Source: Colwellia sp. MB3u-45
GTDB taxonomy: Bacteria; Pseudomonadota; Gammaproteobacteria; Enterobacterales; Alteromonadaceae
Reading direction: 5' to 3'
Assembly (NCBI RefSeq): GCF_014077005.1
Contig: NZ_JACGVC010000044.1
Location: 496,001 to 560,000 of the forward strand
Length of the DNA: 64,000 nucleotides
Each line of letters begins with the position of its first letter. Position 1 is the first letter of the stretch. Both the position numbers and the translations under genes were made by a program. A model generated the notes under the pieces. It worked only from the letters and a program-made list of their open reading frames with translations, made no database searches and was not told the DNA's origin. Positions 18,104-27,131 of this stretch are shown in pieces.

Positions 18104-20668
18104 ATGATACAGACTAAAAATATTAAATCACAGCTAAGCTTAATTACATCAGCTATCGCTTTATCTGGTTTATCAGCAATGGCATTTACCCCCAGTGCTT
18201 TGGCAGAAGAGGCTAAGGTGGATGAAAACATAGAAACAATTAGTGTTGTTGGCTCAAGACGATTAGGGCGGAGTGTTGAAGATAGTCCTGTCCCCATCGA
18301 CATCATAGACGCTGATGCAATTATGAATACGGGTCTTACTGAAACCAATCAAATTTTAGGGACATTACTCCCCAGTTTTAACTTTCCTCAACCTTCAATC
18401 ACCGATGGTACAGACCATGTTCGACCTGCACAATTAAGAGGCTTGGCACCAGATCACACCTTAGTATTAATTAATGGTAAGCGTCGACACAGTAGTGCTT
18501 TATTAAATTTAAATGGTTCTTCTGGACGAGGTTCATCAGCTGTCGATATGAACGCCATTCCTGCTAATGCCATTGAGCGAATTGAAGTGTTGCGTGATGG
18601 CGCTGCGGCTCAATATGGTTCAGATGCCATTGCTGGCGTCATTAATATTGTCCTTAAAAATGCTAATAGTGGCGGCTCAGCATCGGTAACCTATGGTGCT
18701 AATGTCTCTACAATGGACGGAGTGCCCAATTTAAAGTCAGTGGGTGTTGGTGATGATGGTGACTTAGCGTTTGTTGAGGGTGGGGATCGTAAAGTCACTG
18801 ATGGTCAAACACTAACATTAAGAGTTAACTCAGGTTTTGCGCTGGGTGAAGATGGTTTCGTCAATGTATCAGCAGAGCTTCGTAATCGCCATGCGGCCAA
18901 TCGCGCTGATTATGACCAACGAGAAAATTACGCACGACTTGATGATGGTAATCTAGACCCACGCGAATTAACAACGAATAGATATAATCATACTTACGGA
19001 AATGGCGAGGTGGACGACATCGCACTGTTTGTTAATAGTGGCTACTACCTTAACGAAAATGCTGAACTTTATGCCTTTGGCTCTTATAGCGGCCGAGAAG
19101 GTGAAGGAGGTGGGTTTTATCGCCGAGCACAAGACAGTCGTAATATACAAAGTATTTACCCCAATGGTTTTTTACCGGTAATTACGTCAGATATTGCTGA
19201 TTATTCTTTAGCTGCAGGAGTACGCGGTTATATCAATGATTATAATTATGATTTATCAGCAGTTTACGGCAAAGATGAGTTTCAATTTGGCGTCACTAAT
19301 AGCTTAAATACCTCATTTGGTCCTTCGAGCCAGACTGAATTTGATGCCGGTACATTAACTTATGATCAACTGACATTAAATGCAGATTTTAGCAAAGAAG
19401 TCGATGTTGATATGTTTGACAGCAGCCTCAACGTTGCTTTTGGTTTTGAATATAGAAACGAGGGCTATCAAATTGAAGCTGGTGAAACGGCATCTTACGA
19501 ACAGGGCACTTTTGGTAGTGGCGGTGCAGTAACTGATCCGATAAATGGTCCATTTGGCTCTGCGGGTTCACAAGTGTTTCCTGGATTTACACCCGCATCA
19601 GCAGGCGACAATAGCCGTCATAATGTCAGTGCCTATATTGATCTAGAAGCTGATATTACTGAAATATGGAATTTAACAGTAGCGACACGTTATGAAGATT
19701 ATTCTGATTTTGGCTCTACGGTAAGTGGTAAAGTTGCTAATAGGATCTCATTAACTGATGAGTTTGCACTGCGCTTTTCGGCTTCAACAGGTTTTAGAGC
19801 CCCTTCTTTACAGCAACAACATTTCACCTCTATTTCCACTGTTTTCGTTGATGCTGTACCAACAGAAACAGGTACATTTTCACCAAACAGTAATGTGGCT
19901 AAGGCGCTAGGTTCTCCGGGCTTAGACGCTGAAGATGCCATGAGTATTGGCGGCGGCTTTACTTGGACACCATTGGCCGAATTTAGCTTGTCGGTAGACT
20001 ATTACCGGATTGATATTGATAATCGGATTGTCTTATCAAACAACTTATCAGGCCCTGAAGTAGAGACTTTATTAGCAGGTAGTGGTGCCAACCGCGCACG
20101 ATTTTTCTTAAATGCTATCGATAGTACAACTAAAGGTGTTGATGTAGTTGCAACTTATTCTATGGATATGGCAGAGATGGGTAATTTATTACTTAATGCC
20201 GGTTTTAACTACAATAAAAATGAAGTAACTCATGTTATCGATCCACCAACGGTATTACAAAATGCAGGATTTGATCAGGATAATTTATTTTCTGGTAATG
20301 AATTGCGTCGATTTGAAGTTGGCTCACCAAAAAGTAAATTGAACCTTAGTGCGACCTGGAATAAAGATAGTTGGTATGCCACGCTAAGAACAACGCGTTA
20401 TGGAGAAACACAAGACCCATCTGACAACCCTGCTCGCAATGAAGTGTTACCTGAAAAGTGGGTGACTGATCTCGATGTGAGTTACGCGCTAACCGAAAGT
20501 GTTAAGTTTACTTTAGGGGCGAATAATATTTTTGATGTTTACCCTGATACAACGCGCGAGTTGGTTGAAGATGTAACCACCTTTTCTCGATTGTTTTCTT
20601 ACTCTGGCTTTTCGCCTTTCGGTTTTACTGGACGATATGTTTATGGAAAAATTAGTGTAACTTTTTAG
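18104..20668 (+). CDS. TonB-dependent outer-membrane receptor
   Basis: An 854-residue outer-membrane receptor with a signal peptide (about 1-35). A TonB-box-like segment ETISVVGSR is followed by the plug domain (PVPIDIIDADAI, LRGLAPDHTLVLINGKRRH, GAAAQYGSDAIAGVINIVLK, about residues 60-185) and a beta-barrel that ends in a C-terminal aromatic, KISVTF. Such receptors import siderophores, vitamins, sugars or aromatic compounds with TonB energy. The substrate is not visible. The next gene is an FAD monooxygenase, which hints at uptake of an aromatic or heterocyclic compound, but a terminator separates them. Confidence 0.92.
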   Translation: MIQTKNIKSQLSLITSAIALSGLSAMAFTPSALAEEAKVDENIETISVVGSRRLGRSVEDSPVPIDIIDADAIMNTGLTETNQILGTLLPSFNFPQPSITDGTDHVRPAQLRGLAPDHTLVLINGKRRHSSALLNLNGSSGRGSSAVDMNAIPANAIERIEVLRDGAAAQYGSDAIAGVINIVLKNANSGGSASVTYGANVSTMDGVPNLKSVGVGDDGDLAFVEGGDRKVTDGQTLTLRVNSGFALGEDGFVNVSAELRNRHAANRADYDQRENYARLDDGNLDPRELTTNRYNHTYGNGEVDDIALFVNSGYYLNENAELYAFGSYSGREGEGGGFYRRAQDSRNIQSIYPNGFLPVITSDIADYSLAAGVRGYINDYNYDLSAVYGKDEFQFGVTNSLNTSFGPSSQTEFDAGTLTYDQLTLNADFSKEVDVDMFDSSLNVAFGFEYRNEGYQIEAGETASYEQGTFGSGGAVTDPINGPFGSAGSQVFPGFTPASAGDNSRHNVSAYIDLEADITEIWNLTVATRYEDYSDFGSTVSGKVANRISLTDEFALRFSASTGFRAPSLQQQHFTSISTVFVDAVPTETGTFSPNSNVAKALGSPGLDAEDAMSIGGGFTWTPLAEFSLSVDYYRIDIDNRIVLSNNLSGPEVETLLAGSGANRARFFLNAIDSTTKGVDVVATYSMDMAEMGNLLLNAGFNYNKNEVTHVIDPPTVLQNAGFDQDNLFSGNELRRFEVGSPKSKLNLSATWNKDSWYATLRTTRYGETQDPSDNPARNEVLPEKWVTDLDVSYALTESVKFTLGANNIFDVYPDTTRELVEDVTTFSRLFSYSGFSPFGFTGRYVYGKISVTF

Positions 20669-20677
20669 CCGTAATCT

Positions 20678-20713
20678 AAAAGCTTGAGTGGTATTCGCTG
20701 CTCAAGCTTTTTC
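20678..20713 (+). terminator. Terminator after the TonB receptor gene
   Basis: AAAAGCTTGAG (20678-20688) pairs with CTCAAGCTTTT (20701-20711) over a 12-base loop, followed by more T. It begins ten bases after the stop codon. Confidence 0.9.
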
Positions 20714-20882
20714 TTTATATTGATATAATTAACAAGTATTAATGCAATAAGCGTCTAAGGGAGATTGACGAATTTAGAGGTATATTTTTAGCTTGTTAAT
20801 TAACGAATTCAATTTATTCTTCACTACTGCCTAATGCTTTTTGATAACCTTACCGACTTACCTCAATTATTAACGGGGTTAG

Positions 20883-20935
20883 CTATCAATGGAGTCATTT
20901 ATGTTGTTGATTTTTCATTGATATTGGACCCCACT
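20883..20935. repeat. Diverged REP pair inside a leader
   Basis: CTATCAATGGAGTCATT and, 20 bases on, CATTGATATTGGACCCCAC resemble REP halves in opposite orientation. They lie in the open frame upstream of the monooxygenase start, so translating from 20834 would give REP-derived residues, which is one reason I reject that start. Confidence 0.55.
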
Positions 20936-20971
20936 GAGGGGGAGGCAAGTCTAGATCCTAGGATAATTATT

Positions 20972-22183
20972 TTGAGTAAAAAAATTGTTATTGCTGGTGC
21001 TGGTATTGGTGGTTTGTGCGCCGCGTTAGCATTGGCTAAAAACAAATTTGAGGTGACTGTTTACGAACGAAATCCTCAACTGGCCGAAGTAGGCGCCGGC
21101 ATACAGCTTAGCCCTAATGCCATGCATGTATTACAAACACTTGGTATAGCAGACGAAGTTAAAGCCAAGGCTTTTAGTCCAGATGCAGCAGTGATGCGTC
21201 ATTATAAAACCGGCAAACCATACTTTACTGTGCCTTTGGGTGATAACGCCACACAAAAATATGGCGCGGATTACCTGCATGTTCACCGTGCTGATTTACA
21301 TACGGCGCTGTATAATGCCTGTGTAAATATGAAGGTAACTATTTACTTAGGTAAATCTATTAAAAGTTACCAGCAAACCCGAAAAAATATAACCATTCAA
21401 TTTGACAACAATGACAGTATCCAAGCTGACTTGTTAATCGGTGCAGATGGTATCAAGTCAAATATCCAAGCCTGTATGTTAGGCAAAAAACCAGCTGAGT
21501 TTACTGGACAAGTCGCTTGGCGTGGTGTGGTCGAAGCAAGTAAACTCCCGAAAGGATTAATTAAACCCAATGCCAACCTATGGGTAGGACCGGGCAAACA
21601 TTTTGTTAGCTATTATCTGCGTGGCGGAGACTTAATCAATTTTATTGCCGTGCAAGAACGTAAAAATTGGCAAAAAGAATCGTGGAATGAGCCCGGTGAT
21701 ATCAATGAATTACGCGAGACTTTTAGTGATTGGCATCCTGAGGTAAGCAAATTATTAAACGCAACAGAGCAGTGTTTTTTATGGGCTTTATTCGACAGAA
21801 AACCCCTTGGAAAATGGTCAGATCTAAAGGTGACACTTTTAGGTGATGCATGCCATCCCATGTTGCCATTTTTAGCTCAAGGTGCAGCGATGGCCATTGA
21901 GGATAGTTATGCCTTGGCATATTGTTTATCTCGTGATAGCAATATTGAAAACGCGTTGCAAAGCTATCAAAATATACGTTTACCGCGCACCCGTAATATT
22001 CAACTGAATGCGCGTAAAAATGCCGCTTTGTATCATATGAGTTCGCCAATAGAACAGGCCAAATTAGCACTGGTTTCAGGACTATCCCGTATTGGCCTCA
22101 GCGATAGAATCGCAGCGAACAAGCTCGATTCCATCTATGCCTATAATATCGTTGAGCAGTTATCAATGGGATCAGAGTCATAG
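20972..22183 (+). CDS. FAD-dependent aromatic monooxygenase
   Basis: About 403 residues of the salicylate hydroxylase/6-hydroxynicotinate monooxygenase group. It has the FAD motif VIAGAGIGGLCAALALAK at the N-terminus, the NADPH/FAD DG motif LLIGADGIKSN near residue 157, and LLGDACHPMLPFLAQGAAMAIED near residue 290. The reading frame stays open 46 codons further up to 20834, but that part is REP-derived and unlike the family. A TTG at 20972 with AGGA about nine bases upstream gives the normal N-terminus. The last codons (QLSMGSES) and the stop lie within a REP element. Substrate unknown. Confidence 0.85.
   Translation: MSKKIVIAGAGIGGLCAALALAKNKFEVTVYERNPQLAEVGAGIQLSPNAMHVLQTLGIADEVKAKAFSPDAAVMRHYKTGKPYFTVPLGDNATQKYGADYLHVHRADLHTALYNACVNMKVTIYLGKSIKSYQQTRKNITIQFDNNDSIQADLLIGADGIKSNIQACMLGKKPAEFTGQVAWRGVVEASKLPKGLIKPNANLWVGPGKHFVSYYLRGGDLINFIAVQERKNWQKESWNEPGDINELRETFSDWHPEVSKLLNATEQCFLWALFDRKPLGKWSDLKVTLLGDACHPMLPFLAQGAAMAIEDSYALAYCLSRDSNIENALQSYQNIRLPRTRNIQLNARKNAALYHMSSPIEQAKLALVSGLSRIGLSDRIAANKLDSIYAYNIVEQLSMGSES
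22161..22182. repeat. REP element forming the 3' end of the monooxygenase gene
   Basis: TATCAATGGGATCAGAGTCA and TA. The element supplies the last seven codons and most of the stop codon of the monooxygenase gene. Confidence 0.75.
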
Positions 22184-22403
22184 GTAACTGATCGAGTGTT
22201 AATAAAACCAATGTCGTTAGCGTGCTACAATAAATAAATAAATAATAAAATCGAGTAAGTTAACTGGCTCGAACGTTCCAAAAAAGAGAGTTATGCTTTA
22301 AGTCGCATATTTGTCATAAGCTTTTTAATATTATGATTAACTGGCGCGCTTAACGTTATTATTATTATTTTATATAAGTTTATTAATTTAAGGGATCCGC
22401 ACA

Positions 22404-22874
22404 ATGAATAAACTCACTCAAGTTGTTTTCACAAGTTTTATATTGTTAACGGGTTGTGCCGGAAAAGCACCAAACCTAGGTATTGAGAATGGGCAATTAA
22501 CCCAATGTCCAGATACACCTAATTGTGTTAGTAGCTTTTCAAATAATGAAAAGCACTATATCAAGCCCATTATGATTAAAGGCAAAAGGCTAGAAATCAA
22601 AAACGATATTGTGAACATTGTTAATGAATTAAAAAATTCAAAGGTCACAGTGACCGAAAATAGCTATGTTAGGGCTGAGTTTACCTCTAAATTTTTTGGC
22701 TTTGTTGATGATGTAGAATTTTATTTCCCAGAAACACAGTCTAAAGATACCAGCATACATATTCGCTCTGGCTCTAGAGTGGGTTATTCAGACTTTAACG
22801 TTAATCGAGAACGAGTTGAAAAGATTCGGCTTAAATTTGAGGTGCTTAATGTTAATGGATCTGAGTCAATGTAA
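22404..22874 (+). CDS. DUF1499 lipoprotein
   Basis: A 156-residue probable lipoprotein with signal peptide and lipobox LLTGCAGK. The mature cysteine is about residue 18. The DUF1499 pattern is visible: CPDTPNCVSSF near residue 35, then VRAEFTSKFFGFVDDVEFYF and IHIRSGSRVGYSDFNVNRERVEKIR. The family's function is unknown. GGATCC lies before the ATG as a plausible ribosome site. The final residues (VNGSES) come from REP sequence, as in the preceding gene. Confidence 0.85.
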   Translation: MNKLTQVVFTSFILLTGCAGKAPNLGIENGQLTQCPDTPNCVSSFSNNEKHYIKPIMIKGKRLEIKNDIVNIVNELKNSKVTVTENSYVRAEFTSKFFGFVDDVEFYFPETQSKDTSIHIRSGSRVGYSDFNVNRERVEKIRLKFEVLNVNGSESM

Positions 22875-22914
22875 TATCAATGAGGGCAGCGTCATTGATT
22901 CAGACCCCATTTAT
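22851..22914. repeat. Cluster of three REP-like cores
   Basis: GTTAATGGATCTGAGTCAATG, then TATCAATGAGGGCAGCGTC with ATTGATTC, then CAGACCCCATT. The first overlaps the 3' end of the DUF1499 gene, including its stop. The rest lies before the convergent methyltransferase gene. Confidence 0.7.
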
Positions 22915-22971
22915 TGCAACATGTTTCAGTATTGGGCTCTCAATAACATGCTTTTACAGCAGTTAGCCTTA

Positions 22972-23511
22972 TCATTTTTTTCTTATTTGATTAGCACATT
23001 CGGTTAAAACAATCGCGCCAGCGGTTGAAACATTGAGAGAGTTACCCATACCAAACATGGGAATGTGTATTTGTTGATGGCTGAGTTTTAATGCCGCTTC
23101 ACTCACGCCTTTACGTTCATTACCTAAAACTAATACGCACTTAGCAGGGTAAGTCACATCAGTATAATCAACTGACTCATGGCATAGCTCAACACTGTAA
23201 ACTGAATAACCCTCATCCAATAACGTTTGTAAACTTGAGGTGGTATTATCACTATATTCAACACAAACCCATTTAGCTTCATTTCTAGAGGCTTTTTTCA
23301 TCTTTTTATCTGAAATAGTGAGCGCGCCACAAACAATCACCTTGTCGATAGCAAAAGCATCAGCCAAGCGAATAAAAGCGCCGATGTTGTAGCTATTAGT
23401 GACATTGTCTAATACCACGATCAAAGGAATTTTTGGCTTGGTTAAGTATTCATCTCGAGTTGGCTTGCTTATTCTAAGGTCTTCTTTGCTAAGTTGTATG
23501 TTTGAATGCAT
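22972..23511 (-). CDS. SpoU/TrmH-type RNA 2'-O-methyltransferase
   Basis: A 179-residue SPOUT methyltransferase, short and without an extra N-terminal domain. The three family motifs are present: motif 1 LDNVTNSYNIGAFIRLADAF (near residue 35), motif 2 LVLGNERKGVS (near 129), and motif 3 IPMFGMGNSLNVSTAGAIVLTE (near 149). It uses S-adenosylmethionine to methylate ribose in tRNA or rRNA. The exact target cannot be told from sequence. It is convergent with the DUF1499 gene. Confidence 0.9.
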   Translation of the reverse strand: MHSNIQLSKEDLRISKPTRDEYLTKPKIPLIVVLDNVTNSYNIGAFIRLADAFAIDKVIVCGALTISDKKMKKASRNEAKWVCVEYSDNTTSSLQTLLDEGYSVYSVELCHESVDYTDVTYPAKCVLVLGNERKGVSEAALKLSHQQIHIPMFGMGNSLNVSTAGAIVLTECANQIRKK

Positions 23512-23529
23512 TATTTTTACTCTGATTAC

Positions 23530-23575
23530 TTACTACGACGACTTACTACGACGACTTACTACGACGACTTACTAT
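23530..23575. repeat. 13-bp tandem repeat
   Basis: Three perfect copies of TTACTACGACGAC (23530-23568) plus a partial fourth, about 20 bases upstream of the methyltransferase start on its leader side. Copy number of such a short perfect array may vary between strains. Confidence 0.85.
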
Positions 23576-23893
23576 GATTAAGTGCTGATGCTTTTTCCCC
23601 CCTACGGCCCCTGTTTCTGAGCATATAGCTGAGCTTATAGTTGAGCCGAGGATTGTGCGACTTTATCTAGCGAAGATCAAATTAATGTTGATAAGCCATT
23701 AAGCCAATTTACCTCCACGAGTAAAAGAAAATTAATCAGACATTCATTGTTAATTGAAAAATTCCCACGCCTCTACTAGGATTTATTCACCAGTCAAACT
23801 AAAAGGATTTTATTCGTTAATTATTATTTCCAACTTTTAGACCCCTACTCCCCAAAAGGGCTCCAACATAAATAACAAATGGATATTATTATT

Positions 23894-24430
23894 ATGAAAA
23901 AATTATTAGTCAGTGTGGCGCTATTATCTATGTCTAGTTTTTCTGCCTTAGCAGAGGAAAAAACCAATGATACAGTGACATACGATGTCAAACGTGGTTT
24001 TGCAGAAACATTTTCTGTCTCTCAGTTCGAGCAGTTAGGTAAGTTTCGAGTGGTGTTAAAACCCATTAGAGGATCAGATTTTGGCCGTGATAAATTTGTT
24101 TTAAAAGGTATTAGTAAAGGACTTTTGAATGCTGACTTTACCATAAATCATACTTTTGTTAACAAAGAGCGCACAGGTGTCTTATATACAGCAAATGACA
24201 CGATTACTATGGTTTATACGGGTGATCCAACTTGTGAAAACGGCGCCGGTAACATACCTTTTGAGGTTGAAGAAACATTACATATTGTCGCGGGCACAGG
24301 CATTTATGCGGGTGTTGAACCCGGTGGTTTTATTGTGTTAAAGGGAGTAATAAACAACTGCCCATCTCTAGCTAAATTTGGTCAAAATAATTTTGAGGTA
24401 GTAGGTGGCTCTGTAACCATCACTCAGTAG
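23894..24430 (+). CDS. Secreted hypothetical protein
   Basis: About 178 residues with a classical signal peptide ending near ALAEE. I do not recognise the family firmly. The mature part looks all-beta, with a cysteine pair (CENG and NNCPS) that could form a disulfide. The segment IVAGTGIYAGVEPGGFIVLKG recalls allene-oxide-cyclase-like small barrels, which is weak evidence. I chose the second ATG because GGA lies ten bases before it and the signal peptide then begins MKK. No operon partner is evident. Confidence 0.65.
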   Translation: MKKLLVSVALLSMSSFSALAEEKTNDTVTYDVKRGFAETFSVSQFEQLGKFRVVLKPIRGSDFGRDKFVLKGISKGLLNADFTINHTFVNKERTGVLYTANDTITMVYTGDPTCENGAGNIPFEVEETLHIVAGTGIYAGVEPGGFIVLKGVINNCPSLAKFGQNNFEVVGGSVTITQ

Positions 24431-25030
24431 GCTTTAAAAGCTTGATTATACAAAGGGGAATGCTCAGCATTTGAAGTGCATAATGACTAAGCAGCCCTTG
24501 CTAGCTCTATGTTCAGCCATTAATTTGACTGACTTAGGTTATTTAATTTTTTTGCCAAATGTTGAGCTTTGCTATCGAGGTTACTATTATTAGTGGCAGT
24601 ATCAATCTGGTCAGTATCAATGGGGGCAGAGTTTTTGATAGGCTTTTAATCATTAGCTGTCCCGTCCTGAAATACATTTAACATTTAGAACCTTATTAAT
24701 AAAAGCATCCAACAGACTCATCAGTAAACGCAGACAAGGTGATTATACTTTAGCTTTTAAATTAACTTTCAAATTAGCGGCTAATTGCTATCTTAAGTTA
24801 ACATTTTCATTGACGGGCCTTTATTTATAGCCACGGCTTTTATTCCATCCTAATAGTTAAAGATTCTTATCCACTTAAAGCTTTGTAGTTATGCTGTCGC
24901 TATAAAACTTAGCAGGGTGTCTAGTTATTTCCTCGTTGTTTCTCTAACACCAACTTTCTGTAAAATGCATTGATAGCTAGCGCAATATACGGCAATATCA
25001 TGCTATAAATAATTACTAAGAGAGCCTGAT
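24431..25030. other. Noncoding stretch with one REP pair
   Basis: About 600 bases without a gene. The only recognisable content is a REP-like pair at 24600-24640, TATCAATCTGGTCAG followed by TATCAATGGGGGCAGAG and TTTTTGATA. It is the last REP in the window. Confidence 0.5.
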
Positions 25031-26158
25031 ATGCCTGGATTGTTACCCAATATTGACCCTGATGGATTATTAGAATATTCCGTTGTTTACACCGATCGCT
25101 CCTTGAACCATATGTCTGGTTCATTCCAGCAGGTCATGCAAGATATTTCTGCCGATTTAAAATCCGTTTACCACGCCCATAGCGCTATTGTCGTTCCCGG
25201 TAGTGGCACTTTTGGTATGGAAGCCGTTGCTCGTCAATTTGCGCGTAACAAAAAAGTCTTGGTCGTTCGTAATGGTTGGTTCAGTTATCGCTGGAGCCAA
25301 ATTTTTGAAATGGGCGATATCCCTAGCAGTGAAACCGTATTAAAAGCGCAACAAATCCGTGATGACGCCCAAGCGCCATTTGCTCCGCCACCTATAGCCG
25401 AGGTAGTGGCCACTATTTTAGCTGAATCACCTGATGTCGTGTTTGCACCGCATGTAGAAACCTCTGCCGGTATCATGTTACCTGATGACTATATTCAAGC
25501 GATGGCAAAAGCCGTGCACCAAGTAGGTGGTATTATGGTGCTTGATTGTATTGCGTCAGGCACTATCTGGGTAGACATGCAAGCAACCGGTGTTGACGTC
25601 TTGATTAGTGCGCCACAAAAAGGCTGGAGTGCCTCACCCTGCTGTGGTTTAGTGATGCTCAGCGAACTGGCGCGCCAACAGATAGAGTCAACCACCAGTG
25701 ATAGTTTTGCTTGTGATCTGAAAAAATGGTTACAAATCATGGAAACTTATGAAAATGGAGGTCATGCCTATCACGCGACTATGCCAACGGATAGCTTGAC
25801 GCGTTTTAGAGATATTATGCAAGAAACCAAAAGCTATGGTTTTGCCAAAGTATGCCAAGAACAACTTGATTTAGGTCAACGTGTTCGCGCATTGCTGACT
25901 CAACATGGCATTAACAGTGTTGCCGCTGAAGGCTTTACCGCACCGGGTGTTATTGTAAGCTTTACCAGTGATGATGAATTTCAAAACGGTAAGAAATTTG
26001 CCGCTGTTGGTTTACAGATTGCCGCTGGCGTGCCATTACAAGTAGGTGAGCGTGCTGATTTTAAAACTTTCCGTATTGGCTTGTTTGGTTTAGAAAAACT
26101 GCATAATATTGACCGAACTGTTGCGCAACTAGAACAAGCGTTGATACGTCTCTTGTAG
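25031..26158 (+). CDS. Class V aminotransferase (alanine-glyoxylate type)
   Basis: A 375-residue PLP enzyme of fold type I. The PLP lysine is K197 in SAPQKGWSASPCCG, preceded by VLDCIASGTIW. The N-terminus has VVPGSGTFGMEAVARQF (near residue 55), which binds cofactor phosphate. The overall pattern fits the alanine-glyoxylate/serine-glyoxylate group. The precise donor and acceptor are uncertain; glyoxylate to glycine would fit with the glycine-cleavage genes of the window, but they are 16 kb away. It stands alone with long gaps on both sides. Confidence 0.85.
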   Translation: MPGLLPNIDPDGLLEYSVVYTDRSLNHMSGSFQQVMQDISADLKSVYHAHSAIVVPGSGTFGMEAVARQFARNKKVLVVRNGWFSYRWSQIFEMGDIPSSETVLKAQQIRDDAQAPFAPPPIAEVVATILAESPDVVFAPHVETSAGIMLPDDYIQAMAKAVHQVGGIMVLDCIASGTIWVDMQATGVDVLISAPQKGWSASPCCGLVMLSELARQQIESTTSDSFACDLKKWLQIMETYENGGHAYHATMPTDSLTRFRDIMQETKSYGFAKVCQEQLDLGQRVRALLTQHGINSVAAEGFTAPGVIVSFTSDDEFQNGKKFAAVGLQIAAGVPLQVGERADFKTFRIGLFGLEKLHNIDRTVAQLEQALIRLL

Positions 26159-26801
26159 ACGTATTTTGTCGTATGAACTTCGGGCGCTTGTCATGTATTT
26201 ATCCATGGTATTGATGGCAAGCCGTCCAGCATTTTGGTATTAACCTTGAGCGAAATTAGTCAGAAAAATCAACTTAACTCAATTTGATTTACTTAGATAT
26301 TCATAGTGAATATTAGCCACAAGCAAACCAGTATAGCGTTTAAATATCAGTTCAAACCTTTGCGCAACCTTTAGCAAGCTGCATTATGCCCATTGATCAT
26401 CTAGGCTTGTTCTTAAACCTTGAGCTGTAAGTGATGACGAAACGTAAGTTATTGCAAAAAATGTTCAGCTTAACGATTTGAGTTTAGTGATATCAGGTAA
26501 GACCACTACGCTCAATCGTCAATATTTGAGTGATTCTTTCGGTAAAATAATAAATCTCACTATTATATGACATGCCTAATTTATCCACGATTTATTTCCC
26601 AAACGCCGTTTAGTTAGGCTTTTTATTGAGTAATAACCGCACAATTTTTTTGAGCCATCTGTGAACTTATGCCTAGCTTTATTTTTTAATGTTTCTTAGC
26701 TGAGGTTTCTTCGTTAATCAGCTGTTAAATCTTGATTGATTGTGCTTACTGTTAATGTATAGAGTTGACTGCTGTATTTATTTAGCGTAATTTTGACTTA
26801 T
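26159..26801. other. Long noncoding stretch
   Basis: About 640 bases with no recognisable gene. Its last part (AGAGTTGACTGCTGT near 26761) resembles bases upstream of the HTH-receiver gene at 32824 (AGAGTTGATTGTTGT), so the duplicated regulator region may begin here. Confidence 0.4.
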
Positions 26802-26873
26802 ACGGAAAATTCAGAACATACGGAAAAATCGGAATAACCATAAAAGTCGGAACAATCGTAAAATCCAGAGCCA
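26802..26873. promoter_or_regulatory. 18-bp direct repeats, candidate regulator sites
   Basis: Four degenerate 18-base copies in a row. The first is ACGGAAAATTCAGAACAT, the next ACGGAAAAATCGGAATAA, and the last two are more diverged. The 16-base core CGGAAAATTCAGAACA recurs exactly at 32876-32891 upstream of the intact HTH-receiver gene. Shared position and sequence suggest a promoter element or binding site. Confidence 0.5.
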
Positions 26874-26899
26874 CTATTAATCTCCTTAAATGACGGAGT

Positions 26900-27040
26900 T
26901 GAAACTAAAATACTGCCAATTAATCCAGGTTAGTCGTTTACAACATGCACGACACCATCGTGGTCAGGATCAGATTTATTGAAAAATTGGTATACATCAG
27001 TGATCACCGTCGCTTTAATTGAGACGATATTGAAGTTTTT
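26900..27040 (+). pseudogene. Decayed copy of the MerR/BldC-type HTH-receiver gene
   Basis: Reading from 26940 gives TTCTTPSWSGSDLLKNWYTS, and after a frameshift DHRRFN-stop-DDIEVFRLN. The intact protein encoded at 32913 has TTRTIQLWSDSGILKAWKT, VGGHRRFNLEDIEALKAEL. Nucleotides align nearly end to end over about 100 bases. Only the HTH part remains; there is no receiver domain. It lies directly before the first repeat-protein gene. Confidence 0.7.
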
Positions 27041-27131
27041 AGGCTGAATTTAATCATGGGTATTTCCTCTTGAATTCAGGCGATTTTTTACTAAAATATA
27101 AAGATGATGAGGACCATTTACCTTGGGAAAT

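Noticed and set aside
20834-20971. 46-residue N-terminal extension of the FAD monooxygenase
   Set aside because: The extension is translated REP sequence and unlike the family. The TTG at 20972 with AGGA gives the expected FAD-binding N-terminus.
9110-24640. Integrated prophage or integrative conjugative element
   Set aside because: The segment looks accessory, but I see no integrase, tRNA target, attachment repeats, capsid or conjugation genes. Mobility signs are limited to RAYT/REP material.
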